Shown: piece by piece, positions 1 to 8,156 of the stretch
How the letters are laid out: the number at the start of each line of letters is the position of its first letter
How positions within the stretch are numbered: position 1 is the stretch's first letter
The notes under the pieces: model-generated
What the model was told of the DNA's origin: nothing
Database searches by the model: none
Seen by the model: only the letters and a program-made list of their open reading frames with translations
Translations under genes and position numbers: made by a program
NCBI GenBank assembly: GCA_964405325.1
Contig: CAYONM010000008.1
Coordinates: forward strand, 1 to 40,895
Length of the DNA: 40,895 nucleotides
Direction: 5' to 3'
Source: CAYONM01 sp964405325
GTDB taxonomy: Bacteria; Planctomycetota; UBA11346

Positions 1-1076
1 GCCATCAGTACCCAGCCAGCGACCGAGGTATCGTTGCGGATGTTGCTAGGGGTATAGTTCCAGCCCAGCTTGCCGCCGGGCACGCGTGGGTCGGGGCATT
101 GTTGTGAGAGCAGGTAGTTGACCGATTCCTGACCCTGGCGGCGGAGGCTGGGATCCATGGTCATGGCATAGGCTTCAACGATGGCCATGGTGGCCACGGC
201 GTCGGCGTAGATGCCATGGTTGCCGCCGCCACCACCACCTTCTGAGTAGCGGATGCCGTTGGTGGACTTCTGGCCGGCTTGGCGCAGCCAATCCAGGCCC
301 TTGCGGACCGTGGTGCGATAGTTGTTTGGTGTGACGTGATCGTAGCCGGCGCCCAGGAAGCAGAGCAGCGCATAGCCGGTCATGGCGACGTCGCCCATCT
401 TCATGGTCGCATATTTTCCGCTACCGGGTTCGCTTTTGTTGCCGGCTGAACAGTTGTCCTGGTAGCCATCGCAGTCCCACATGCCATTGGGGCTCTGGTG
501 CCGTTTGAACCAGCGCAGGGCAGCTTCCACCGCGGCTTCGGATTCGCGGCTGCCGCCATTGCGGCCGATGGCGCGCTTCTTGTTGCCGCCCTGGCGGTTC
601 ATGAAAGCGCCGGAGCCGCCGCCAACGCCGATGGCGCCAGCCATGAAGCCGCCGCCATCACCATCGAAGTCCCCCAAGCCATCGCCAGCGCCCTGATTGC
701 CCATCATGATATCGAAGTCACCGACGTCTTCTTCCACGCCGAGATCGGTTTCCTCTGGAAGTTCGACCTCTTCGACGACTTCTTCTTCTATGGCTTGAGC
801 TTCGACCTGGACCTGGACTTCTTCGAACTCCTGATCCTCGATGTTCTCTTCCACCTTCTCTTCGGGCGGTTTGAGCACCACTGGTTTGATGGGGACCCGT
901 TCCTGCTCGATTTCAGCGAAGATGACCATGGTGGTCAGGACCATGGCAATCAAACCATGCGCGGCGAGGCTGATCAACCAGCCGCTGACTCCAGCCATCA
1001 GTTTCCGTTGCTGTTCGTTGTCGTGATCGTGGAGATCGCCGTCCTCGTCCACGTAGTCGTCATCGTATTGGGACAT
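1..1076 (-). CDS. TonB-like anchored prenyltransferase/squalene-oxidase repeat protein, partial (left edge)
   Basis: The reading frame is open from ATG 1076 to the window edge, giving 358 codons with no stop. GGAGGG lies 7 bases before the ATG. The order of parts is a short acidic cytoplasmic tail, one membrane segment (about residues 29-52) holding SLAAH (the SxxxH pattern of TonB anchors), a Pro/Glu/Val-rich linker starting VPIKPVVLKPPEE, a Gly/Asp-rich stretch, and a toroid domain with repeats such as AALRWFKRHQSPNGMW. It is a close paralogue of the gene just upstream and ends inside DTSVAGWVLMA, which matches DTSVSGWSIMALK there. It differs by a Gly-rich insertion near nucleotides 222-242 (GGGGGGN). 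Enzymatic activity is not implied, because bacterial members of this repeat family are often uncharacterised. The function is unknown; a periplasmic domain carried on an energy-transducer-like anchor is inferred. Confidence 0.85.
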   Translation of the reverse strand, partial: MSQYDDDYVDEDGDLHDHDNEQQRKLMAGVSGWLISLAAHGLIAMVLTTMVIFAEIEQERVPIKPVVLKPPEEKVEENIEDQEFEEVQVQVEAQAIEEEVVEEVELPEETDLGVEEDVGDFDIMMGNQGAGDGLGDFDGDGGGFMAGAIGVGGGSGAFMNRQGGNKKRAIGRNGGSRESEAAVEAALRWFKRHQSPNGMWDCDGYQDNCSAGNKSEPGSGKYATMKMGDVAMTGYALLCFLGAGYDHVTPNNYRTTVRKGLDWLRQAGQKSTNGIRYSEGGGGGGNHGIYADAVATMAIVEAYAMTMDPSLRRQGQESVNYLLSQQCPDPRVPGGKLGWNYTPSNIRNDTSVAGWVLM

Positions 1077-1175
1077 CAGAAAACCCTCCAACATCGGACA
1101 ACGTCATCCGATGTGCAGGGTTCAGGTTATTCTCAGAAGTGGTAAGTCCAGGATGACGACTGTGTGAAACAGTGC

Positions 1176-2804
1176 TCAATGTAGGCGCACGTAGCGATAG
1201 TAGACCTCCAGGCTCAGGCAGACGTAAGCGGTACTGAATAGCCTGGCGCCAATATCGTGGCCATGGAACTTGGTTCCCTCGAAGCCCCAGGATCCTTCGT
1301 GACAGCCGGTGCCGGCACCAGCCTGACTGTTGACCATCAGATCGCGCGCGACGCTGTTCCAGCGATTCCAGCGGTTGCCACCGGCCTGGAAGATGGCCAG
1401 GGTGCTGTAGTACAGCTTATAGGTGTTGCAGGGGTATTCTGACGGCGCCTGGTCCATGATCGCATTCATCATCGACTCCAGCATCGGGTCGCCGGCTTTG
1501 ACACCCAGGAACACGGCGCAGACCGCGCCGATGAACTGGCGATTGTTGCCGGAGAGGCTGGGCTTGCCGTTGGTCTTATCGGCCTCGTTGTCGCTCTTCA
1601 TGGCGCCGGCCGGATTGAAGCTGTAGGGGAATTTGCTGGAGTCGGAGGAGCTGATCGATCGGTGATTCTCATTGGCCAACTGCCAGCCCAATTTGGTCAT
1701 GCGCAGGGCACCGCGCATGCCTTGCCCCACATCCAGACCGCCGGCAGCGGCACTCTTGAGCGCCATGATGCTCCAGCCGGAGACCGAGGTATCGTGACGG
1801 AAGGGGGTGGGATTGTAATTCCAACCCAGCTTGCCACCGGCTTGCGTGGGGTCGGGATTTTGCCGGAACAGGATGTAATCGACGGCTGCTTGGCTCAGGC
1901 GGCGGAGTTTGGGGTCCATGGTCATGGCATAGGCCTCGACAATGGCCATGGTGCCGATGGCAGTGGCGTACATGTTATTGGAGAACATCGTGCCGCGGTC
2001 GCTCTGCTGACCGACCTGCTCCAGCCAGTCCAGGCCCTTGCGGACCGTGGTCCGGTAGTTGTTGGGGGTGACGTGGTCGTAGCCGGCGCCCAGATAGCAG
2101 AGGACGGCATAGCCGGTGGCAGCGACATCGCCGGCCAGCTGTTTGCCCTCACCTGGCTCGCATTTGGGCGCATCGGTGCAATTATCCTGATAATCGGTGC
2201 AGGACCACATGCCGTTTGGGCTTTGATGGCGTTTGAACCAGCGCAGGGCGGCTTCCACCGCGGCTTCGGAATCGCGATTACCGCCGTTACGGCCGATAGC
2301 GCGCTTCTTGTTGCCGCCCTGGCGATTCATAAACGCGCCGCCGCCGCCGACGCCGATGGCACCGGCCATGAAGCCGCCACCATCACCGTCAAAATCGCCC
2401 AGGCCATCGCCAGCACCCTGGTTGCCCATCATGATGTCGAACTCACCGACGTCTTCTTCCACGCCAAGATCGGTCTCTTCCGGCAGCTCGACCTCTTCGA
2501 CCACTTCCTCTTCGGCGGCTTGGGCTTCGACCTGGACCTGGACCTCTTCGAATTCCTGGTCCTCGATCTTCTCTTCGATCTTTTCCTCGGGAGGTTTGAG
2601 GACCACCGGCTTGATGGGCACGGATTCTTGTTCGATCTCGGCAAAGATCACCATGGTGGTCAGGACCATGGCGATCAAACCATGCGCCGCGAGGCTGATC
2701 AGCCAGCCGCTGACTCCAGCCATGAGTGCGCGTTTCTGGTCATCCTCGCGATGATCCTGGATCTGAGCATCGTCGAATTGCTCGCGGTCGTAGGCATCGG
2801 ACAT
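1176..2804 (-). CDS. TonB-like anchored prenyltransferase/squalene-oxidase repeat protein
   Basis: The protein has 542 residues. ATG 2804 is chosen over the upstream in-frame start at 2891 because GAGGAG sits 6 bases before it and the N-terminus then matches the downstream paralogue. Residues 1-30 are charged and 31-54 form a membrane segment with S37-L-A-A-H41, the SxxxH pattern of TonB N-termini. Residues 60-122 are rich in Pro, Glu and Val, 126-175 are Gly/Asp-rich, and the toroid domain starts near 178. Repeats include QSPNGMW, YDHVTPNNYRTTVRKGLDWL and GGKLGWNYNPTPF. The C-terminal part also has NRQFIGAVCAVFLGVKAGDP and GCHEGSWGFEG. The fold is that of squalene cyclase and prenyltransferase beta subunits, but no substrate can be named. 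The two genes are 99 bases apart and probably co-transcribed. Export and periplasmic location are inferred from the single anchor. Confidence 0.88.
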   Translation of the reverse strand: MSDAYDREQFDDAQIQDHREDDQKRALMAGVSGWLISLAAHGLIAMVLTTMVIFAEIEQESVPIKPVVLKPPEEKIEEKIEDQEFEEVQVQVEAQAAEEEVVEEVELPEETDLGVEEDVGEFDIMMGNQGAGDGLGDFDGDGGGFMAGAIGVGGGGAFMNRQGGNKKRAIGRNGGNRDSEAAVEAALRWFKRHQSPNGMWSCTDYQDNCTDAPKCEPGEGKQLAGDVAATGYAVLCYLGAGYDHVTPNNYRTTVRKGLDWLEQVGQQSDRGTMFSNNMYATAIGTMAIVEAYAMTMDPKLRRLSQAAVDYILFRQNPDPTQAGGKLGWNYNPTPFRHDTSVSGWSIMALKSAAAGGLDVGQGMRGALRMTKLGWQLANENHRSISSSDSSKFPYSFNPAGAMKSDNEADKTNGKPSLSGNNRQFIGAVCAVFLGVKAGDPMLESMMNAIMDQAPSEYPCNTYKLYYSTLAIFQAGGNRWNRWNSVARDLMVNSQAGAGTGCHEGSWGFEGTKFHGHDIGARLFSTAYVCLSLEVYYRYVRLH

Positions 2805-2946
2805 GATCTGCTCCTCACCACCGTCCTCGCTTTGACCTTGCAGACGAGGACCATCCGCTGATAGCTCTGTTTCCGTAGGCAACGCATCCAAAGGCGCATG
2901 GTTTATAGTGAAGTCAGAATCGCAGCCTATTCATTTCTGAGTGCAT

Positions 2947-2986
2947 CACACCATTGGTCAGGCCTTTTGGTCTGACCAATGGTGTG
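2947..2986 (-). terminator. Long perfect hairpin after htrA
   Basis: A 15-bp perfect stem (2947-2961 with 2972-2986) extends by three more pairs, one of them G-T, to an 18-bp stem around a TTTT loop. It starts 6 bases after the htrA stop. No T tract follows on either strand, so it may act as an RNA 3' stabiliser or a Rho-assisted terminator rather than a standard intrinsic one. Confidence 0.6.
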
Positions 2987-2992
2987 GTTCAT

Positions 2993-4402
2993 TCAGGGTT
3001 TCACGACCACGTAGTAGGCGCCATTGCCGTCGTGCAGCAGCAGCAGCAGATTTCGTTGGTCCTCCAGCACTGTGCTGATCTGTTTACGGGCGCTGGCCAG
3101 GTCGGTAACCGACTCGCGATCGATGCTGATGATCACCTGGCCCGGACGCAGACCGGCCATGGCCGCGGCGCTATCGGGTTCGACGGCTGAGATCTGGACG
3201 CCGCTCTCGATATCCAGTTCGCCGAGGACCGTTTCGTCCAGGGCTTGCAAGCGGAGCCCTATTCGAGCCTCTGGTTGGCCGGACGTGGCAGCCACCAGAT
3301 CGGGATCGCGAGTGCCGATGGTCACGGTGATATCCAGACGCTGACCGCTGCGATCGATCTGCAGGGCGGCGGTGGTACCCGGTGCTATCATGGCGATGGC
3401 ATTGCGGAAGGTGCTGACATGCTCCACGGCCTTTTCGTTCAGTTGCAGGATCACATCACCGGAGGCCAGACCGGCTTCAGCTGCCGGCGTGCCCGGCTGC
3501 ACGGCGGCGATCAGGATGCCATCCTTGCCCGGTTCCAGACCGAGGGTGCTGGCCATATCGGCATCGATGTCCTGGATCATCACCCCCAAAAAGCCGCGGG
3601 TGACCGAGCCGTTGTCGCGCAGTTGCTGGTAGATGGGCTCGGCCATCTTGGCGGGGATGGCGAAGCCAATGCCCATGCTGCCGCCGGAGCGTGAGAAGAT
3701 GGCGGTGTTGATTCCGATCACCTCGCCGGCCATGTTCACCAGCGGGCCGCCGGAGTTGCCTGGATTGATCGCAGCATCGGTCTGGATGAAGTTTTCGTAA
3801 CCACCAGCGCCGAGAATGCCGGTGGTCCGGCCCTTGGCGCTGATGATGCCGGCGGTGACGGTATGGCCGAGGCCGAAGGGGTTGCCCAAGGCCAGGACCC
3901 ATTCACCGATCTGCAGTTGTGCGCTGTTGCCGAAGCTGAGCGTCGGCAGATCGCTCGCTTCGATTTTGATGACCGCTACATCCGAACCGGGATCGGTGCC
4001 GACGATGCTGGCTTCGAATTCACGCTCGTCGTTGAGCACCACGGTGATGGTGCCGTTTTCGGCGCCTTCGACGACATGGTTGTTGGTGATCACGTAGCCA
4101 TCAGCGGAGATGAGGAAGCCCGAACCCTCACCGCCCTGTCGAAATTGTCGCGGTTGCCCACCGGGAGGACCGAAGCGGCGGAAGAATTCGTCGAAGGGAT
4201 GCTGTCGAGGCATCTGCTGCGCCGGCGCTTCGACGACCTTTTCCACCTGGATGCTGACCACTGCCGGTGACACCTTGGCCGCGATTGCAGCGAAGGCCTT
4301 GCCCTGTTGCTGCACGATGTCGATGGGTGGTTGGGTCTCTGCGGCCGGCAGACAGGCAACGCCGAGTAAGAGACAAAGGCTGAGGGAGGCAAAACGGTTC
4401 AT
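2993..4402 (-). CDS. htrA: HtrA/DegP (Do-like) periplasmic serine protease
   Basis: The protein has 469 residues. It degrades or refolds misfolded envelope proteins. ATG 4402 is chosen because AGGAG lies 6 bases upstream and the product then opens with a Sec signal peptide (MNRFASLSLCLLLGVACLPA). The trypsin-like domain shows the full triad: H109 in ITNNHVVEG, D141 in DPGSDVAVI and S217 in NPGNSGGP. A Gln/Arg/Gly-rich loop at about 60-93, typical of the DegP LA loop, precedes the protease core. Two PDZ domains follow (about 275-365 and 380-465), with SRGFLGVMIQDID opening the first. Length and layout match the Do family (about 450-500 residues). It stands alone: rmuC ends 210 bases upstream and a strong hairpin follows. 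No sigma-E-type promoter was recognised. Confidence 0.95.
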   Translation of the reverse strand: MNRFASLSLCLLLGVACLPAAETQPPIDIVQQQGKAFAAIAAKVSPAVVSIQVEKVVEAPAQQMPRQHPFDEFFRRFGPPGGQPRQFRQGGEGSGFLISADGYVITNNHVVEGAENGTITVVLNDEREFEASIVGTDPGSDVAVIKIEASDLPTLSFGNSAQLQIGEWVLALGNPFGLGHTVTAGIISAKGRTTGILGAGGYENFIQTDAAINPGNSGGPLVNMAGEVIGINTAIFSRSGGSMGIGFAIPAKMAEPIYQQLRDNGSVTRGFLGVMIQDIDADMASTLGLEPGKDGILIAAVQPGTPAAEAGLASGDVILQLNEKAVEHVSTFRNAIAMIAPGTTAALQIDRSGQRLDITVTIGTRDPDLVAATSGQPEARIGLRLQALDETVLGELDIESGVQISAVEPDSAAAMAGLRPGQVIISIDRESVTDLASARKQISTVLEDQRNLLLLLHDGNGAYYVVVKP

Positions 4403-4612
4403 GGCAAACTCCTTGGCTGAGCAGGTAAGGTAAGGTAGGTAAAAGTCGTACGGCATGACGATCGATAGGTCACGAAGGTTTCATGATTTCTTGGCGCTGG
4501 GAGTGGCCTTGTTGAAGCTTTCTGGTGTCAGTCTCGAGCTTCAAGGGGAGCGTCTCTCGAAGCAACCAGTCAAAACAGGATGACGAGTGATACCAATGGA
4601 GCGCTAGCCAGT

Positions 4613-6307
4613 CTATTTGTTTGCGTCGGTATCGTCTGCTTTGATTGTGGGATGAGACTCCGTTGCCACGTCGACCGAAATGCTTTCCCAGTCCAGCTTA
4701 ATTTTTTTGGCAGACTTGATGCCAAGCTCGCCCAGATCGCGTGCCTTACGCAGGACATTGCCTGGTCCCAACGAAATCTGACTCAGGCCTTTGTTGTATT
4801 CCTGCGCACCTTGCCGCAGACGCTGGCCAATGCTTTGATAGGTGTTCAGAAATAATTCGAGTTTCCTACCAAGGGACTCCGCTATTTTGGCAATGCGCAA
4901 AACGTTTTGCTCCTGTTGTTTGCCGCGCCATTGATGCGCCAGGCTACCGAGCAGGGCCATCAGCATGGTTGGACCGGTCAGGACCACGCCGCGTTGATAG
5001 GCTTCGTCGTAGAGATCGGGTGCATTGGCTAAGGCTGCCATGACGGCAGCGTCGATGGGAATATACATCACCACCATGTCGACCGATTGCGCATAGAGGT
5101 CCGAATAGGCTTTCTTGTCTAGATCACGCATGTGTGAGCGGACAGCGCTGACCAGTTCGCCAGCCGCGACTTTGGCTTCTTCGCTGTTGTTGGCATTGCT
5201 GACTTTGGTCCAGGCCGTGAGTTGGACTTTCGAGTCGATGACCAGGGCGCCGTCTTCCGGTAGGGAGATGACCACATCGGGTCGGAGTCGGCTGCCATCC
5301 GCTTGTGTTGAGGATTCTTGCAAGCGGAATTCCTGTCCCTCGCGCAAACCGCTTTTTTCCAAAATGCGACGCAGAGTGATTTCACCCCAATCGCCGCGAG
5401 TTTTACTGTTGCCGGTCAAGGCGTTGGTCAAACGCTCGGCTTCCTTGGTCAGAGATTGGTGCCGTTCGGCCAGAAGCTCAATTTCTTTTTTCAGGGCGAC
5501 GCGCTCGCGCCCTTCTTCGGAGTAGGTCTTACTAACCAATTCCTGGAAACCTTTCAGTTGATCCTTGAAGGGACCGAGTACGGTGCCCAGGCGTTCTTGG
5601 TGCTCTTTGACGTTTTGTTCTTTGGTTTCCTGGAGAATTTGTGCCGCGGTCGACTTGAAAGTGGCAACCAAGTGATCGCGAGCGGATTTAATCTCCTGCA
5701 TGCGTTCTTCATAGGAATGCTTCACGCCTTCGATCTGTTCGCTAAGCGCGGCATTTTTTGTTTCCAAATCGGCTCTCTGTGTGGTGACGGCGGCTAGGTC
5801 TGCAGTGAAGCGAGTCAGCTGTTTATGCTGTTCGGCGAATTCGCGTTGCAGGGCGGTCAGGCTGGCATCGAGCGAGGCGTTTTTTTCTCGTGCAGCATCG
5901 CGATCGATGGTGGTTTGCTCCAGCAGTTGTTTGTGTTGGGCAAAGTCTTGGTCGAGTTTGTGTTGTAGGTCGGTCAGCGACTCGACTTCCTTGCCAAGGG
6001 CGGCGGCCTTGGATTCCAGTCGTGTTCGGCGTTCGTCCACTTCCAGGAAGCGCTGTTCGGTCTTCTGGACTTGCGCGGCAAGATCTGAGTTCTGCTGTTT
6101 CTGTGCATCCAGCTTCGCGCTCAGGCTGGCCAATTGAATATGAGCCTCATCCCGTTGCGCGCGGAATTGATCCCGTTCGGCGCGAGCCTCGGCGAGGACC
6201 GGCTCGTTTTGAGCTGGTTCGTTTGCCGCTTTGGCTCGAACGCGAGCGAGCAGGAATCCGAGAAGAACACCAATGGCTAGGCCGATGAGCAGGGCGAGAT
6301 AATCCAT
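4613..6307 (-). CDS. rmuC: RmuC-type DNA recombination protein
   Basis: The protein has 564 residues from ATG 6307. A start four codons earlier at 6319 is equally possible; GGTGGG just before 6307 favours the shorter form. An N-terminal membrane segment (LALLIGLAIGVLLGFLLA) is followed by about 200 residues of charged coiled coil and then the RmuC domain with signature stretches NSKTRGDWGEITLRRILE, LRPDVVISLP, VIDSKVQLTAW, VVMYIPIDAA and RGVVLTGPTMLMALL. RmuC proteins limit recombination at inverted repeats and have a PD-(D/E)xK-like nuclease core; the D and K of VIDSKV fit that. The gene begins 50 bases after the chemoreceptor gene on the same strand, so read-through from that operon is possible. 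There is nothing unusual in length. Confidence 0.93.
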   Translation of the reverse strand: MDYLALLIGLAIGVLLGFLLARVRAKAANEPAQNEPVLAEARAERDQFRAQRDEAHIQLASLSAKLDAQKQQNSDLAAQVQKTEQRFLEVDERRTRLESKAAALGKEVESLTDLQHKLDQDFAQHKQLLEQTTIDRDAAREKNASLDASLTALQREFAEQHKQLTRFTADLAAVTTQRADLETKNAALSEQIEGVKHSYEERMQEIKSARDHLVATFKSTAAQILQETKEQNVKEHQERLGTVLGPFKDQLKGFQELVSKTYSEEGRERVALKKEIELLAERHQSLTKEAERLTNALTGNSKTRGDWGEITLRRILEKSGLREGQEFRLQESSTQADGSRLRPDVVISLPEDGALVIDSKVQLTAWTKVSNANNSEEAKVAAGELVSAVRSHMRDLDKKAYSDLYAQSVDMVVMYIPIDAAVMAALANAPDLYDEAYQRGVVLTGPTMLMALLGSLAHQWRGKQQEQNVLRIAKIAESLGRKLELFLNTYQSIGQRLRQGAQEYNKGLSQISLGPGNVLRKARDLGELGIKSAKKIKLDWESISVDVATESHPTIKADDTDANK

Positions 6308-6357
6308 GCACCCACCCATAGGGCATCATGCCGGTGGCGCAATGGCAGTGGCGCCGC

Positions 6358-7194
6358 TCAGTCGCGAACCACCTGCGTGGTAGCGGCTTCGCCAGCGGCG
6401 ATCATGGCCACCGATGATTGCAGCCCAGCGCTGGCTTCGCGGAGATGTGCTTGCAGTTCCTCGAACAGTTGGCTGAAATGTTCGCTGGTCTGTGCCAGGC
6501 GCTGGGTGCCCTGATCGGCCTGGGTGGTCAGGCCATGCATATCGTCCATGCGCTTGGACAGTTCGTGCATTTCCGTCGCCACCGCACTGGTGGTCTGGCC
6601 CAGCTCGGTGACGACGCTCGCCACCTGATCGACTACCCGGTTGAGTTTTTGAATGGATGCCTCGATGGTTTCGGCGGCCTGGTGGGTCTGTTTGGACAGG
6701 GATTTCACCTCCTGCGCGACCACGGCGAAACCCTTGCCGGCTTCGCCAGCACGAGCGGCTTCGATGGTGGCGTTCAGGGCCAGGATATTGGTCTGTCCGG
6801 CCAGATCGGTGATGGCGCCCAGGATGCCTGAGATATGTCGAGTCTGTTCCCGCAGGGAGGTGACCTCCGTCTGGGCCCCGGCTGCGGAGCTGGCGACCTG
6901 TTGCAGCTGTTGTGAACCCGTTGCTGAGCGTTGCTGCACGTCGGCGGCGGTGCGTTCGATGGTGGCCAGGCTGCTGGCGGTGGAATTGGTTTCCGCAGCG
7001 ATGCCGGTATTGGCGGCCTGGGCTTCCTCGAAGCCGTTGGCGATGGAATCCAGTCGCTGGCTCTGGCGGCTGATGACATGATGCATATGCACTGCCAGAC
7101 GGCGGTCCAAGGTGCGCAGGGCCTGATGGCGATAAGCCGATTCGGCCAGGCGGACGATCACCTGACGGCTGTGGGCGGGAAGGCGTTCATCCAT
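6358..7194 (-). CDS. Soluble methyl-accepting chemotaxis protein
   Basis: The protein has 278 residues and no membrane segment, so it is a cytoplasmic chemoreceptor made almost only of the signalling hairpin. The highly conserved tip is at about residues 138-166, including QTNILALNATIEAARAGE and GKGFAVVAQEV. The flanking helices are rich in Ala, Gln, Thr and Glu, as expected for a two-helix bundle with methylation sites. The N-terminal 60 residues hold several His (AVHMHHV) but no recognised sensor domain. The start has GGAG 8 bases upstream. It begins only 19 bases after the ODP-like metalloprotein gene. The family signals through CheW and CheA, neither of which is in the window. Its sensory input probably comes from the neighbour, by analogy with the Treponema denticola ODP and receptor pair. 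Confidence 0.92.
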   Translation of the reverse strand: MDERLPAHSRQVIVRLAESAYRHQALRTLDRRLAVHMHHVISRQSQRLDSIANGFEEAQAANTGIAAETNSTASSLATIERTAADVQQRSATGSQQLQQVASSAAGAQTEVTSLREQTRHISGILGAITDLAGQTNILALNATIEAARAGEAGKGFAVVAQEVKSLSKQTHQAAETIEASIQKLNRVVDQVASVVTELGQTTSAVATEMHELSKRMDDMHGLTTQADQGTQRLAQTSEHFSQLFEELQAHLREASAGLQSSVAMIAAGEAATTQVVRD

Positions 7195-7213
7195 GTTTGG
7201 GGCTCCAGTCGGA

Positions 7214-8005
7214 TCAGGACATCAGGTCGATGCCGCAGCGCAGTTGTTCCAGCCAGTGGAGGAAATCCTGCGCGGCTTGGCCGCGATAGATGCTGCCGTG
7301 TTGCGGGCAGATCAGATCGATGTCCAGGTGGCGGATCCGATCGACAAAGACTCGGCAGGCGGTGTTGCAGGCCATATAGCGCTGATGGAAGCCTTCCAGG
7401 TAGGGGAGATGAGCCTGAAAATCATCGATGAACAGCGGCTGTCCGCTGGGCGGCAAGTTGGCGCCGACATCACCGGAGAACAGGATCCGGGCCTGCGGGT
7501 CGTACAGCAACTGGTTGCCTGGTGCATGGAGGAAATGTGCTGGCACCACCTGCAGGGTGGCGCCGGCCAGGGCCAGTTCCTCGCCTGCGTCATCCAGGCC
7601 ATGGATGCGCGATTCGTCGAATTCGCCAAAATGCGGCAGGAAGCGGGTCCACAGCCCTGGCATCACCAGTTTCGCGCTGGTGATCGCCGCCCACATCGGC
7701 GCTCCGGAAGAGACATCCGGGTCCTGATGGCTGTAGAACAGGATGTCGATGCGATCGGTGGCCGTATAGCGGGCGACGTTGGCCACCGAGCGGGCAAAAT
7801 CCAAAACCGAGCCGGGGTCCAGCAGGCAGCAGCGACCGCGGTGTTCGATCAGGTACTGGTTGGCTGCGACCCCAGCGGAGACATCGGCATCGGTATCGGC
7901 TCCCAGCCAGATCCAGCGATGCTCGCCGGCCTGGAATAAGACCTGGCCTTCCTGGTCAGGCGTCTGGTTGCTAAGCACCGGCGCGGTGGTTGATTGGTGT
8001 GGCAT
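7214..8005 (-). CDS. ODP-like diiron metallo-beta-lactamase-fold protein (putative oxygen sensor)
   Basis: The protein has 263 residues, is cytoplasmic, and is a stand-alone MBL-fold domain related to flavodiiron proteins but without flavodoxin or rubredoxin parts. The ligand set of flavodiiron centres can be traced: H93-x-D95-x-D97 in SHQDPDVSSG, H160 in FLHAPGN (H157 nearby), D179 in ILFSGDVG and H236 in CPQHGSIYRG. The first carboxylate is Asp where classical flavodiiron proteins have Glu. LLDPG near residue 62 is typical of the fold. In Treponema denticola a protein of this kind (ODP) binds iron and oxygen and works with a soluble chemoreceptor encoded beside it; here the chemoreceptor gene follows after 19 bases. 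The ATG at 8005 lacks a strong ribosome-binding site. An alternative role is oxygen reduction or a hydrolase, but the neighbour favours sensing. Confidence 0.85.
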   Translation of the reverse strand: MPHQSTTAPVLSNQTPDQEGQVLFQAGEHRWIWLGADTDADVSAGVAANQYLIEHRGRCCLLDPGSVLDFARSVANVARYTATDRIDILFYSHQDPDVSSGAPMWAAITSAKLVMPGLWTRFLPHFGEFDESRIHGLDDAGEELALAGATLQVVPAHFLHAPGNQLLYDPQARILFSGDVGANLPPSGQPLFIDDFQAHLPYLEGFHQRYMACNTACRVFVDRIRHLDIDLICPQHGSIYRGQAAQDFLHWLEQLRCGIDLMS

Positions 8006-8091
8006 GATGCTGATCCCGGGTGCAGAGACAGGGGAGTATAGCCTGGGAATGGCTGGCGGCCAAGTCGGGGGATATGGTTGGTGCTATTAAA

Positions 8092-8121
8092 TGAGAAAAC
8101 CCGCCCCACAGGGGGGCGGGT
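8092..8121 (-). terminator. Intrinsic terminator of the porin gene
   Basis: A 9-bp GC-rich stem (8099-8107 with 8113-8121, 5-base loop) is followed on the minus strand by TTTTCTCATTT. A second hairpin, TCATCCTCA (8121-8129) with TGAGGATGA (8148-8156), directly follows the porin stop codon. Confidence 0.85.
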
Positions 8122-8156
8122 CATCCTCACAGAACACCTTGCAAAGATGAGGATGA

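Noticed and set aside
1662..2861. 399-residue open frame on the plus strand
   Set aside because: It is antisense to the toroid gene; its composition (long Phe/Leu/Asp runs) mirrors the Glu/Val-rich linker. A similar frame opposite the first copy (498-1145) exists only because the genes are duplicated.
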